Assembly: GCA_015863215.1 (NCBI GenBank)
Contig: JACBXN010000012.1
Coordinates: forward strand, 62,001-126,000
DNA: 64,000 bases
Source of the DNA: Aerococcaceae bacterium DSM 111176
Lineage (GTDB): Bacteria; Bacillota; Bacilli; Lactobacillales; Aerococcaceae
Direction: 5' to 3'
The stretch's first letter is position 1; each line of letters begins with the position of its first letter. The notes below the pieces were generated by a model. That model did no database searches. It was given only the letters and a program-made list of their open reading frames with translations, and had not been told where the DNA came from. Shown piece after piece: positions 28,116-37,693 of this stretch. Both the position numbers and the translations under genes were made by a program.

Positions 28116-31100
28116 ATGTTATTAAATGTCAGGAGTGTCTATTCTTTACTGCAAAGTACTGTAAATATTGACGGCTATATCCAACAAGCAAAAGAGTTGG
28201 AGTATGATGCGCTAGGAATAGCGGATGTGAACGTCCTTCACGGCGTGTATGAATTTTATTTCAAAGCACAAAAAGCGGAAATTAAACCATTAATTGGAAT
28301 GACTGTCGAATTGCCAGGTATTATCAAAAATCAAAGTAACAGTCCATTCATATTATATGCAAAAGATTATCAAGGGTATCAAGCACTGATTGAAATTTCT
28401 TATTTACTCTCACAAGTTCCTCAAGATTTTAAACAAATATGGCAAACAATCCATGTCCATTCTAAACATCTAGTACTTATTATTAGTGATCGGAAGAATG
28501 AACTCATTCAAGCCATTATTCGTGATCAATTAGATGAAACTCGGCATCTAATGAACCATTATCGTTCAATTATCGGTGATCAATTATACATTGGTGTGAG
28601 CATTTATCCACTGAAGAAACAAGAAATAGAGACAATCCAACAATTTGCAGAACAAAACAACATAAAATTGATTATTGGTCAACTGGTCGAAACACTTGAA
28701 GAAGCCGATGCCTTCAGTTTACAAGTATTACGGGCAATCGATGAAAATGATCATCAATTAGACAGGTCCTTAATGCATAGTAAAGGCGTCCATTATTTAT
28801 ATCCTCGTTTGAATTTAGAAAATATGTATCAAAGTTCAGGATTATCAGATGTGATTCAAAATACTCGGCAATTGGTTCAACAATTAAACGTTAATATGCC
28901 GGATTTAGGGATGCTGTTTCCGAAATTTAATACACCCAATCAACAGTCTGCTGACACTTATTTAGAAGAATTAACGACACACTACTTACAACAATTAGAC
29001 ATTGAAAATTTAGAACCCTATCAAGCGCGTTTGGATCATGAATTAAGTATCATCCAACAAATGGGATTCAGTGATTATTTCTTAATAGTTTGGGATATTA
29101 TTAAATATTGTCGTGAGGAAAATATACGTCTAGGGGCAGGTCGTGGTTCTGCTCCAGGTGCATTGGTAGCTTATTTGCTTAAAATAACTTCCGTTGATCC
29201 AATTCATTATGAACTATTATTTGAACGATTTTTAAACCCAGAGCGTTTTACAATGCCCGATATTGATATCGATATTCCGGATAACAAAAGAGCTCAAGTG
29301 CTAGAATATGTAAAAAATAAATATGGTTACGATCAAGTTGCTCAAATTATTACGTTCGGGACATTTGGAGCGAAACAATCGATTCGAGATACATTAAGAG
29401 TATTAGGAGCAGAATCCGACGAGTTACGACGCTGGTCAAATAGTATTCCGACTGACCAAAACCAATTGATGACACTTGAACGAGCGTATAATTTATCAGA
29501 TGAACTGCGCGAGATTGTGAATGAATCACCCGAAAATCGCGAGATTTTTAAAGCATCACTTAAACTAGAGGGATTACCAAGGCATACGTCTACTCATGCG
29601 GCGGCTGTTGTCATTCATGACGAGGCATTGAAAGAAATTGTCCCTATTTTAGACAAACAAGATTCTTTATTACTGACTCAATTTACAATGTATGATGTTG
29701 AAGATATCGGATTATTGAAGATGGACTTCTTGGGTCTGCGAAATTTAACCATTTTAGATAATATCCTCAATGCTTTGGAAAGGGAAGGCAGTCATTTTGA
29801 CATTGAGCAAATTGATAAGGATGATGCTAAGACACTTCAATTGTTCCAACAAGCTGAAACTAATGGTGTATTTCAGTTTGAGTCTCCAGGTATTAAACGC
29901 GTCTTAAAACGATTAAAACCAGAATCTTTTGAAGATATTGTGGCGGTTAACGCATTATATCGACCAGGTCCAATGCAACAAATAGACCATTTTATAGCAC
30001 GAAAGCATGGACAAGAAAAAATTGAATATATCGTACCAGAACTCGAACCTATTTTAAAAAACACTTATGGAATTATTGTCTATCAAGAACAAGTGATGCA
30101 AATTCTTGTTCGTATGGGTGAATTTAGTTTTGGTCAAGCGGATGTTTTGCGTCGTGCGATGAGTAAAAAACAAGCCGATGTCATGGAATCTCAGCGTACA
30201 GTATTTATTGAGGGTGCTGTGAGACAAGGTTTCCAGAAAGAGGATGCCAATCAAGTATATGATCATATTTATGCATTTAGTAATTATGGTTTTAACCGAG
30301 CCCATGCTGTTGCTTATTCGACACTAGCTTTCCAATTAGCTTATCTCAAAACACATTATCCATTATCGTTTTATCAGAGTGTCATCAATAACGGAAGTTC
30401 TCAAAACACAACAACAGCTAATATGTTTAATGAAGCTAAACGACGTTTAGGAACGATACAAGGGATTGATATTAACGAAAGCCAGATAAACTTTTCAAGC
30501 GATCATAATAAATTACGTGTTGGCTTTTCAGCGATTAAAGGGACACGCAAGGAGCTAATTGCACATATTATTGAAGACCGACAATTAGTTGGGAATTATC
30601 ATGATTATTTAGAATTTTTACAACGATTGCCAGATAAATTTTTAAACCAAGATTCTATTTTACCTTTAATATATGTTGGTGCTCTTGACCGCCTCGGCTA
30701 TAATCGAGCGACATTAGTACATAACTTAGATGCTTTGGTACAAAGTGTTGAGTATAGTGGTTCAAACATTAGTTTATTTAAAGAACTAGAGCCACGAATT
30801 GAAACTGTTGAGGATTTTTCATTGATTGAAAGAATTGAAATGGAGCGTGAATATTTAGGTTTCAGCTTATCAGGACATCCTATCGATGATTATTTACCTA
30901 TAATAGAAAATCATCCGAATATGTTAGTTTTAGAGCAAATTTTAAACCTTTCTGAGAATCGTAATGTAGAAACCATTGGATTTATTCAAGCTGTTAAATT
31001 AATTCAAACCAAAAAAGGCGAGGATATGGCATTCATTACATTGAGTGATGAATTCAATCATATTGAACTGGTTGTATTTCCCAATGTATTTGCTCAAGTT

Positions 31101-31460
31101 CAAAACCTATTAAATCAACATCAATTAATTTATGTTAAAGGGAAAACATCCCTCAATCGACGGGGACAAAAACAATTAATTGCCAACCTCATCGATCGCC
31201 CGGATCAATTTAAAGAGACAAAACAACAACAACCGCCGAAAAATTGCTTTATTAAGGTGAACTCATTTCAAGAGGCACAGCAGCAAATTGAAAAACTAAA
31301 GGAATTAGCAACCGAAAAACCAGGACCAGCAAATATCATTATTGTTGATTCGAATTACCGCACAATTCAACTCGATGCTCAGTATAATATTAGTTACTCT
31401 GGACAAACACAGCAATTAGTCCGTGAGATATTTTATAATGGGCAAGTTGTTTATAAGTAA
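28116..31460 (+). CDS. dnaE: DNA polymerase III alpha subunit, DnaE type
   Basis: Second essential replicative polymerase of Firmicutes, extending RNA primers before PolC takes over; 1114 residues, no proofreading domain. Seen: degenerate N-terminal PHP domain (NVRSVYSLL, without the His-x-His motif, and GIADVNVLHG where TDH would be expected), palm Asp382 and Asp384 (MPDIDIDIPD), GRGSAPGALVAYLL, fingers with FNRAHAVAYS, helix-hairpin-helix region and a C-terminal OB fold (ETIGFIQAVKLIQTKKGEDM). Good binding site GAAAGGAG. Its position just before pfkA-pyk is common in Lactobacillales. Confidence 0.97.
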   Translation: MLLNVRSVYSLLQSTVNIDGYIQQAKELEYDALGIADVNVLHGVYEFYFKAQKAEIKPLIGMTVELPGIIKNQSNSPFILYAKDYQGYQALIEISYLLSQVPQDFKQIWQTIHVHSKHLVLIISDRKNELIQAIIRDQLDETRHLMNHYRSIIGDQLYIGVSIYPLKKQEIETIQQFAEQNNIKLIIGQLVETLEEADAFSLQVLRAIDENDHQLDRSLMHSKGVHYLYPRLNLENMYQSSGLSDVIQNTRQLVQQLNVNMPDLGMLFPKFNTPNQQSADTYLEELTTHYLQQLDIENLEPYQARLDHELSIIQQMGFSDYFLIVWDIIKYCREENIRLGAGRGSAPGALVAYLLKITSVDPIHYELLFERFLNPERFTMPDIDIDIPDNKRAQVLEYVKNKYGYDQVAQIITFGTFGAKQSIRDTLRVLGAESDELRRWSNSIPTDQNQLMTLERAYNLSDELREIVNESPENREIFKASLKLEGLPRHTSTHAAAVVIHDEALKEIVPILDKQDSLLLTQFTMYDVEDIGLLKMDFLGLRNLTILDNILNALEREGSHFDIEQIDKDDAKTLQLFQQAETNGVFQFESPGIKRVLKRLKPESFEDIVAVNALYRPGPMQQIDHFIARKHGQEKIEYIVPELEPILKNTYGIIVYQEQVMQILVRMGEFSFGQADVLRRAMSKKQADVMESQRTVFIEGAVRQGFQKEDANQVYDHIYAFSNYGFNRAHAVAYSTLAFQLAYLKTHYPLSFYQSVINNGSSQNTTTANMFNEAKRRLGTIQGIDINESQINFSSDHNKLRVGFSAIKGTRKELIAHIIEDRQLVGNYHDYLEFLQRLPDKFLNQDSILPLIYVGALDRLGYNRATLVHNLDALVQSVEYSGSNISLFKELEPRIETVEDFSLIERIEMEREYLGFSLSGHPIDDYLPIIENHPNMLVLEQILNLSENRNVETIGFIQAVKLIQTKKGEDMAFITLSDEFNHIELVVFPNVFAQVQNLLNQHQLIYVKGKTSLNRRGQKQLIANLIDRPDQFKETKQQQPPKNCFIKVNSFQEAQQQIEKLKELATEKPGPANIIIVDSNYRTIQLDAQYNISYSGQTQQLVREIFYNGQVVYK

Positions 31461-31490
31461 TGAGTTAGAGAATTGTTAAGATTGCGTAAA

Positions 31491-31504
31491 TGATATCGCT
31501 TTCA
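31491..31504. promoter_or_regulatory. cre site (CcpA box) upstream of pfkA
   Basis: TGATATCGCTTTCA fits the consensus TGWNANCGNTNWCA at every position. Its centre lies about 60-65 bp upstream of the likely transcription start, a position typical of CcpA activation as known for the lactococcal pfk-pyk-ldh operon. Confidence 0.75.
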
Positions 31505-31526
31505 TGGTCATTTCAGTAAAAAAGGT

Positions 31527-31555
31527 ATGACTTACAGACTTATAAATGCTAAAAT
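31527..31555 (+). promoter_or_regulatory. pfkA-pyk promoter
   Basis: ATGACT (4/6 to -35), 17-bp spacer, extended -10 TGcTAAAAT (-10 at 31550-31555). A weak core promoter fits dependence on an activator. Confidence 0.6.
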
Positions 31556-31613
31556 ATGAGTGTGGTATGCGGATACTTATGTATCAAATTACAATTAGAG
31601 GTGAGTTATATAG

Positions 31614-32582
31614 ATGAAACGTATCGCAGTACTAACTAGTGGTGGCGATGCCCCAGGTATGAATGCCGCAATTCGTGCGGTAGTTGAGCAAGCACTCCAT
31701 CATGGCGTCGAAGTTTATGGTGTCTATTATGGATTTAAAGGACTTGTTGAAGGTAATATGCGTATGTTGGGTGTCAATGATGTTTCCAAGAATATCAAAC
31801 TAGGAGGCACATTCCTTTATTCAGCACGATATCCAGAATTTAAAGAAGAAGCGATCCAAAAAATTGCGATTAAGCAAATGGAACGCCAACAAATTGATGG
31901 ATTGATCGTTATTGGTGGGGATGGGTCATTCCAAGGTGCATTATCGTTAACTAAACTTGGTTTTCCGGCAATTGGAATTCCTGGTACCATTGATAATGAT
32001 ATCCCAGCAACAGAATATACGATTGGATTCGACTCAGCTGTTAGTGTAGCTTTAGATGCAATTGATAAGATTTCTGATACTGCGTCATCTCATAACCGTA
32101 CTTTTGTAGTCGAAGTTATGGGACGTCATGCAGGGGATATAGCTATTTGGGCAGGTGTAGCTTCTGGATCGGATGCTATTTTAATTCCGGAATCAGATTA
32201 TAATCTAGAAGACATTGTCGAAAGTGTGGAAAAAGGACGTCGTAGTGGTAAGGATCATTCAATAATCATCCTTGCTGAAGGTGTTCAAAGCGTTGAAGAT
32301 TTTGTTGAAGATTATAGTAAATTAGCACCGCATCAAGATATCCGAGGAATTGCACTTTCTCATATCCAACGTGGTGGATCACCAACAGCCCGTGACCGTG
32401 TTTTCGCAACACTAATGGGAGCGCGTGCTGTCGATATGCTATTAGATGGCAAAGAAGGGATTTACTTAGGCATACGTAATGAACAATTAGCAACATTTGA
32501 TATTGTTCAAGCGTTACAATCGAAAGAGCATACCGTTCGTGCCGATTTAATCCAATTGAATAAAACATTAACACAAAGATAA
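31614..32582 (+). CDS. pfkA: 6-phosphofructokinase (ATP)
   Basis: Commits fructose-6-phosphate to glycolysis; allosteric tetramer, 322 residues. Seen: LTSGGDAPGMNAAIRA (ATP loop), GGDGSFQGA, the catalytic GIPGTIDNDI with the base Asp, GFDSA, EVMGRHAGDIA, and HIQRGGSPTARDR. GAGGTGAG lies upstream of ATG 31614. Co-transcribed with pyk (15 bases apart) behind a cre site. Confidence 0.98.
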   Translation: MKRIAVLTSGGDAPGMNAAIRAVVEQALHHGVEVYGVYYGFKGLVEGNMRMLGVNDVSKNIKLGGTFLYSARYPEFKEEAIQKIAIKQMERQQIDGLIVIGGDGSFQGALSLTKLGFPAIGIPGTIDNDIPATEYTIGFDSAVSVALDAIDKISDTASSHNRTFVVEVMGRHAGDIAIWAGVASGSDAILIPESDYNLEDIVESVEKGRRSGKDHSIIILAEGVQSVEDFVEDYSKLAPHQDIRGIALSHIQRGGSPTARDRVFATLMGARAVDMLLDGKEGIYLGIRNEQLATFDIVQALQSKEHTVRADLIQLNKTLTQR

Positions 32583-32597
32583 AGGAGCAAACTTTAC

Positions 32598-34355
32598 ATG
32601 AAAAAGACTAAAATCGTTTGTACATTAGGACCAGCAACAGATACTCAGGAAATGATGGAAGCAATTATCACTGCAGGGATGAACGTTGCACGTTTCAACT
32701 TCTCACATGGAGATCACGAAGAGCAATTAGAGCGTTTCAACACTTTAAAAGCAGCACGTGAAAACACAAACCCTAATGTAGCTATGCTTTTAGATACTAA
32801 AGGTCCTGAAATTCGTACTCACTTAATCAAAGATAACAAAGCTGTATTATCTAAAGGGAATATTGTACGTATTGCAATGAGCGAAGTTGAAGGTGACGCT
32901 GACAAATTCTCAGTTTCATACGCAGATTTAATCAATGATGTTGAAGTTGGCGGACACATTTTAATCGATGATGGTTTAGTAGACTTATTAGTTACTGAAA
33001 TTGATCGTGAAAACGAAGAAATCGTTGCTGAAATTTTAAATACAGGAATTATTAAATCTCGTAAAGGTGTTAACGTTCCTAACGTTTCATTAAACTTACC
33101 AGCAATTACTGAAAAAGACGAAGCAGATATCCGTTTTGGTGCACGTGAAGGTATTGACTTTATTGCAGCATCATTCGTACGTCGTGCAAGCGATGTTTTA
33201 GCTATCCGTGAAGTTTTAGAAGAAGAAGGTCGCACAGACATCAAAATCATCTCTAAAATTGAAAACCAAGAAGGTGTAGATAACATCGACGATATTCTTG
33301 AAGTATCAGATGGTATCATGGTTGCTCGTGGTGACTTAGGTGTTGAAATTCCAACAGCTGATGTGCCAATTTACCAAAAAGACATTATCCGTAAATGTAA
33401 TGAAGCTGGTAAACCAGTAATCACAGCGACTCAAATGTTAGATTCAATGCAATCGAACCCACGTCCAACTCGTGCGGAAGCAGGGGACGTTGCTAACGCA
33501 ATCTTCGACGGAACAGATGCGGTTATGTTATCAGGTGAAACTGCAGCTGGTGACTATCCATTAGAAGCAGTTCAAACTATGGCATCAATTGCTGTACGTA
33601 CTGAAGAAGCTTTAATCGGGCAAGATAAAGTAGCATTAAAATCATACGACAAAGGTGATTTAACAGAAGCTATTGGTCAAGCAGTAGGACATACTGCACG
33701 TAACTTAGGAATCCAAACAATTGTTGCTGCGACTTCTTCAGGTCACACAGCTCAAATGATTTCTAAATACCGTCCAAAAGCAAACATCTTAGCAGCTACA
33801 TTCTCTGAAAGTGTTAATCGTCAATTAGCATTAGTTTGGGGTGTTGACGCATTTGTTATCGAAACACCAGATACTACAGATGAAATGTTAGACTTAGCAA
33901 CTGAATTAGCAATCAATGAAGGTTACGCTCACGAAGGTGACTTAATCATCATCACTGCAGGTGTTCCAGTACACGAAACAGGAACAACTAACTTAATGAA
34001 AGTTCAACAAATTGGAACTCAATTAGTTAAAGGTGAAGGTGTTGGTAGCGGAAACTTCATCGGTAAAGCTGTTTTAGCTGATACTGCTGATGATGCTAAC
34101 AACCGTACATTACCTGGTTCAGTTTTAGTATTACGTAACTCTGACAAAGAATATATGCCTTCAATCGAAAAAGCAGGCGCATTAATTGTTGAACAAGGTG
34201 GAATTACTTCACACGCAGCGATCGTTGGTGTTGAGTTAGGAATTCCTGTAATTGTTGCAGCTGAAGGTGCTTTTGAAGCAATTGAAGACAACCAATTAAT
34301 TACAGTTGATGCACGTCGTGGTGTCGTTTATAACGGCGCAACAGTTGCTATCTAA
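32598..34355 (+). CDS. pyk: Pyruvate kinase with C-terminal PEP-utiliser-like domain
   Basis: Final ATP-forming step of glycolysis; 585 residues. Seen: N-terminal KIVCTLGPATDTQE, NFSHGDHEEQ, DTKGPEIRT, the catalytic IISKIENQEGVDN, VARGDLGVEIP, and ATQMLDSM; then the allosteric C-domain. The last about 110 residues form the extra mobile-domain homologue with a TSH motif (537-539) in GGITSHAAIVG, present in Bacillus, Staphylococcus and enterococci but not in Streptococcus-type enzymes. AAAGGAG precedes ATG. Strong codon bias. Confidence 0.98.
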   Translation: MKKTKIVCTLGPATDTQEMMEAIITAGMNVARFNFSHGDHEEQLERFNTLKAARENTNPNVAMLLDTKGPEIRTHLIKDNKAVLSKGNIVRIAMSEVEGDADKFSVSYADLINDVEVGGHILIDDGLVDLLVTEIDRENEEIVAEILNTGIIKSRKGVNVPNVSLNLPAITEKDEADIRFGAREGIDFIAASFVRRASDVLAIREVLEEEGRTDIKIISKIENQEGVDNIDDILEVSDGIMVARGDLGVEIPTADVPIYQKDIIRKCNEAGKPVITATQMLDSMQSNPRPTRAEAGDVANAIFDGTDAVMLSGETAAGDYPLEAVQTMASIAVRTEEALIGQDKVALKSYDKGDLTEAIGQAVGHTARNLGIQTIVAATSSGHTAQMISKYRPKANILAATFSESVNRQLALVWGVDAFVIETPDTTDEMLDLATELAINEGYAHEGDLIIITAGVPVHETGTTNLMKVQQIGTQLVKGEGVGSGNFIGKAVLADTADDANNRTLPGSVLVLRNSDKEYMPSIEKAGALIVEQGGITSHAAIVGVELGIPVIVAAEGAFEAIEDNQLITVDARRGVVYNGATVAI

Positions 34356-34379
34356 TTGAATTAAATAATCATTTTATAC

Positions 34380-34410
34380 AATACCGCCTTCAAGGAGGCG
34401 GTATTTTTGT
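34380..34410 (+). terminator. pfkA-pyk terminator
   Basis: AATACCGCC / GGCGGTATT stem around a TTCAAGGA loop, then TTTTT. Confidence 0.9.
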
Positions 34411-34717
34411 GCAGACAAATAAGGATTGATCTGTTAAATAACAAGAATAAATTGGGGGATTATTCCTGATTGTTACGTCAAGAAGGATGCAAAAAAATGC
34501 ATCTAAAAACACCAAAATCCAAATCACACAATCCAATATTCCTCATCCTCAGTAATTATGTTATAAAATCTAACCAGTCTCTAAGTTAATAATGTAAAAA
34601 CACATAATTATTATCTTGTAGATTAAATTTGATGGCATGATATATGAGATATCAATGAAAAAAGGTGAAGTTAGTGTATTTCTACTAGTAAATATGAGAA
34701 AATAGAAGAGAAAGTTT
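34411..34717. other. Intergenic region before cvfB, little recognised
   Basis: About 300 bases of A+T-rich DNA without a convincing gene. I see one small hairpin, GATGCA (34486-34491) / TGCATC (34498-34503), with no T run after it, and an extended -10-like TGaTATATG (34638-34646) without a good -35 that may drive cvfB. Confidence 0.4.
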
Positions 34718-35611
34718 ATGAAGAAAGTAGGGGATAAAGTGTTACAAGGTGAAATTATTGAAGCAAAAATCATCAACGAAAATGATGATAATTATTTTGC
34801 ACAAGTGGATGGGCAAACGCTCGCTTTAGCCAAGGAAACATTGGATGATGAGTTTGATGTTGGACAAATGGTTGAAGGAATTTATTACCAAGATAAAGAC
34901 AATGTTGACCGTCTACAAATTGATTTACCAGATGCCAGAATCGATTATTATGGCTGGGGAACTGTTCAATTAAAAAGAACAGACCTAGGAGTCTTTGTTG
35001 ATATTGGTTTATACAATAAAGACATTGCGATATCTTATGATGATTTACCAGAAAATAGTGACTTATGGCCGCATAAAGGTGATAGAGTCATGATTAAATT
35101 GGAGACAGATAATAAAGGCCGTTTATGGGGTAAATTAGTTCGTACTGAACAACGCCAACAAATGATGCGTAAAGCGTCTCCACGTTTATTGAATCAAGAT
35201 ATCGAGTGTATTATCTACCGTCATTTAGAGGAAGGATTGCAAGCAACAACTCCTGAAGGATTTGATGTTTTCATTCATGAAAGTGAATATGATGGACAAG
35301 TCCGATTAGGGCAAGTCATTCAGGGACGTGTGATCCAAGTTCATACCGACGGTCGCTTGAATGCGTCATTGAAACCAAGAGCTCATGAAGCAATCGAAGA
35401 TGATGCTAAAATGATTTTAACACTCTTAGAGAAATTCCCAACGCATAAATTACCACTCCATGACAAGTCAAATCCTCAAGAAATCAAGGATCAGTTAGGA
35501 ATTAGTAAAAGTCAATTTAAACGTGCTGTTGGTAATCTAATGAAATTAGGCTACATTAATCAAATAAAAGGTGAAGGTATCGAGTTAATTAAAGGCGAAG
35601 ATGGTGAATGA
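34718..35611 (+). CDS. cvfB: CvfB-like S1 RNA-binding protein
   Basis: RNA-binding protein of 297 residues; the S. aureus homologue (conserved virulence factor B) contributes to virulence gene expression, and B. subtilis has YitL. Seen: three successive S1/OB-like modules (about residues 1-65, 66-140 with GTVQLKRTDLGVFVDIGL, and 150-215 with GLQATTPEGFDVFIHESE and GRVIQVHTDGRLNASLKPR), then a C-terminal winged helix (LGISKSQFKRAVGNLMKLGYI). The start at 34718 has only a moderate binding site (AGAAGAGAAAG). Its last four bases overlap the xerD start (ATGA), so translation is coupled. Confidence 0.92.
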   Translation: MKKVGDKVLQGEIIEAKIINENDDNYFAQVDGQTLALAKETLDDEFDVGQMVEGIYYQDKDNVDRLQIDLPDARIDYYGWGTVQLKRTDLGVFVDIGLYNKDIAISYDDLPENSDLWPHKGDRVMIKLETDNKGRLWGKLVRTEQRQQMMRKASPRLLNQDIECIIYRHLEEGLQATTPEGFDVFIHESEYDGQVRLGQVIQGRVIQVHTDGRLNASLKPRAHEAIEDDAKMILTLLEKFPTHKLPLHDKSNPQEIKDQLGISKSQFKRAVGNLMKLGYINQIKGEGIELIKGEDGE

Positions 35612-36501
35612 TTGAATTAATCGATCAATTTATCAGATATATGCAAATTGATCAAGGTAGAAGTCAAAACACTCTGCAAAATTACCGCCTCGATTTAATC
35701 AAATTTAGTGAGTTTCTAGAAACTGAAAATGTGGAACAAATAAATAATATTACTCAACAACATATTCAGTTATTTCTAGCTCAATTAAGAGAAAAGGGAT
35801 ATGCCTCAAGTACGACAAATCGAATGTTGTCTTCACTCCGTCAGTTTTTTAATCACCTTTTACGTGAGGAAATAATCGATCAAAGTCCGATGACACTGAT
35901 AGATAGTCCTAAAAAGCAAAAGCATTTACCTGACACACTATCAGTTGAACAAGTTGACGCAATCATTGATGCTGTAGATATCAATACTAATCACGGGTTG
36001 CGGGATAGAGCAATATTTGAGTTAATGTATGCTACCGGCTTAAGGGTGAGCGAATTAACCTCACTAAAACTAGACGAATTGCATTTATCACTCGGCTTTA
36101 TTCAAACGATTGGTAAAGGGAATAAAGAACGTATTATCCCATTAGGCGAGGAAGCAAACCATTGGATAGAGAGATATTTAGAGGAAGTTCGTTTTCAGTT
36201 TAATGCCAAGAGCAAAAAGCCCACAAATGCCGTTTTTCTTACTCAAAGAGGAGACGCGTTTACAAGACAAGGTATCTGGAAAAACTTGAAGAAATATGTA
36301 CAATTAGCAAATATTTCGACCAATGTAACACCACATACCTTAAGACATTCATTTGCCACGCATTTACTTGAAAATGGCGCTGACCTTCGAATGGTTCAAG
36401 AATTATTGGGGCATTCGGATATATCTACCACACAAATATACACGCATATATCAAAATATCGTTTACAAGAAGTTTATCGTAAAGCTCATCCAAGAGCATA
36501 G
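35608..36501 (+). CDS. xerD: Tyrosine recombinase XerD
   Basis: Resolves chromosome dimers at dif with a partner recombinase; 297 residues. Seen: N-terminal SAM-like DNA-binding domain (NTLQNYRLDLIKFSEFL), catalytic Arg146 (ATGLRVSELTSL), His243 and Arg246 (HTLRHSFATHLL), LGHSDISTTQIYTH and nucleophile Tyr278. Both length and the cvfB-xerD linkage fit the XerD subgroup. Twelve bases separate it from deoB. Confidence 0.96.
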   Translation: MIELIDQFIRYMQIDQGRSQNTLQNYRLDLIKFSEFLETENVEQINNITQQHIQLFLAQLREKGYASSTTNRMLSSLRQFFNHLLREEIIDQSPMTLIDSPKKQKHLPDTLSVEQVDAIIDAVDINTNHGLRDRAIFELMYATGLRVSELTSLKLDELHLSLGFIQTIGKGNKERIIPLGEEANHWIERYLEEVRFQFNAKSKKPTNAVFLTQRGDAFTRQGIWKNLKKYVQLANISTNVTPHTLRHSFATHLLENGADLRMVQELLGHSDISTTQIYTHISKYRLQEVYRKAHPRA

Positions 36502-36513
36502 AAAGGAATTTTT

Positions 36514-37683
36514 ATGGTATTTAATAGAATTCATTTAGTTATTTTAGACTCAGTTGGAATTGGTGAAGCACCAGACGCTAAAGATTTCAACGATGTTGGT
36601 GCACACACATTGGGTCATATTGCTGAAGTTGCTGGTTTAAATGTTCCTGAAATGGAGCAGATGGGATTGGCTAATATTGAGCCATTAAAAGGCTTAGAAG
36701 CGCAAGAAAATCCAACTGCATACTGGACCAAGTTAAAAGAACAATCTGCTGGTAAAGATACGATGACAGGGCATTGGGAATTAATGGGATTACAAATTAA
36801 GACACCATTTAGAGTTTTCCCTGATGGCTTCCCAGCTGAATTAATCGAAAAAATCGAAACATTTAGCGGCCGTACAGTTGTTGCTAATAAACCAGCTTCT
36901 GGAACTGAAATTATTGATGAGTTTGGTGAACATCAAATGAAAACGGGCGACTTAATTATTTATACGTCTGCCGATTCAGTATTACAAATTGCAGCACATG
37001 AAGAGATTGTTCCGTTAGATGAATTGTATAAAATCTGTGAGTACGCGCGTGAAATCACTCTTGAAGATCCATATATGATTGGTCGAATTATCGCTCGACC
37101 ATATTTAGGTGAGCCAGGTAATTTCCAACGTACAAGTAACCGTCATGATTATGCATTAAGCCCATTTGATGAAACAGCACTAGACCATTTGAAGAATGCT
37201 GGTAAAGAAGTGATTTCTGTTGGTAAAATTGCTGATATCTTTAATGAACAAGGAATTACACAAGGTGTCCGTACTAAGAGTAATATGGATGGGGTAGACA
37301 AACTATTAGAAGTAATGGATCAAGATTTTACGGGTCTATCATTTACTAACCTGGTTGATTTTGATGCTGTCTATGGTCACCGCCGTAATCCAGAAGGATA
37401 TGGTCAAGCATTAACAGACTTTGACGAGCGAATTCCAGAAATCAAAGCCAAATTAAAAGAAAATGATTTATTAATCATCACAGCTGATCATGGTAATGAC
37501 CCAACGTATCCTGGTACAGATCATACCAGAGAATTCGTTCCATTACTTATTTATGGAAAAGGTTTAACCGAACCAAAAGAATTAAATGCAACTTACTTTG
37601 CAGATATAGCAGCCACAATTTGTGAAAACTTTGACACGACTATGCCAGAATACGGCACAAGCTTTTTAGCACAATTAAAATAG
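36514..37683 (+). CDS. deoB: Phosphopentomutase
   Basis: Interconverts (deoxy)ribose-1- and 5-phosphate, linking nucleoside phosphorolysis to sugar metabolism; 389 residues, Mn-dependent alkaline-phosphatase fold. Seen: [15 protein letters not shown] with metal ligand Asp, [10 protein letters not shown], the phosphothreonine motif [42 protein letters not shown], and [19 protein letters not shown] with further metal ligands. GAAAGGA precedes ATG 36514. Forms a nucleoside salvage pair with punA. Confidence 0.97.
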   Translation: MVFNRIHLVILDSVGIGEAPDAKDFNDVGAHTLGHIAEVAGLNVPEMEQMGLANIEPLKGLEAQENPTAYWTKLKEQSAGKDTMTGHWELMGLQIKTPFRVFPDGFPAELIEKIETFSGRTVVANKPASGTEIIDEFGEHQMKTGDLIIYTSADSVLQIAAHEEIVPLDELYKICEYAREITLEDPYMIGRIIARPYLGEPGNFQRTSNRHDYALSPFDETALDHLKNAGKEVISVGKIADIFNEQGITQGVRTKSNMDGVDKLLEVMDQDFTGLSFTNLVDFDAVYGHRRNPEGYGQALTDFDERIPEIKAKLKENDLLIITADHGNDPTYPGTDHTREFVPLLIYGKGLTEPKELNATYFADIAATICENFDTTMPEYGTSFLAQLK

Positions 37684-37693
37684 AGGTGACCTC

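Noticed and set aside
32819-33319. Long open frame on the strand opposite pyk (166 residues), and similar antisense frames over dnaK, polC, dnaJ and others
   Set aside because: They lie wholly inside strongly supported genes, show no family signatures, and follow from the codon bias of the real gene.
34486-34503. Hairpin GATGCA/TGCATC as a terminator of pyk
   Set aside because: Only 6 bp and no T run; a clear terminator already exists at 34380-34410.
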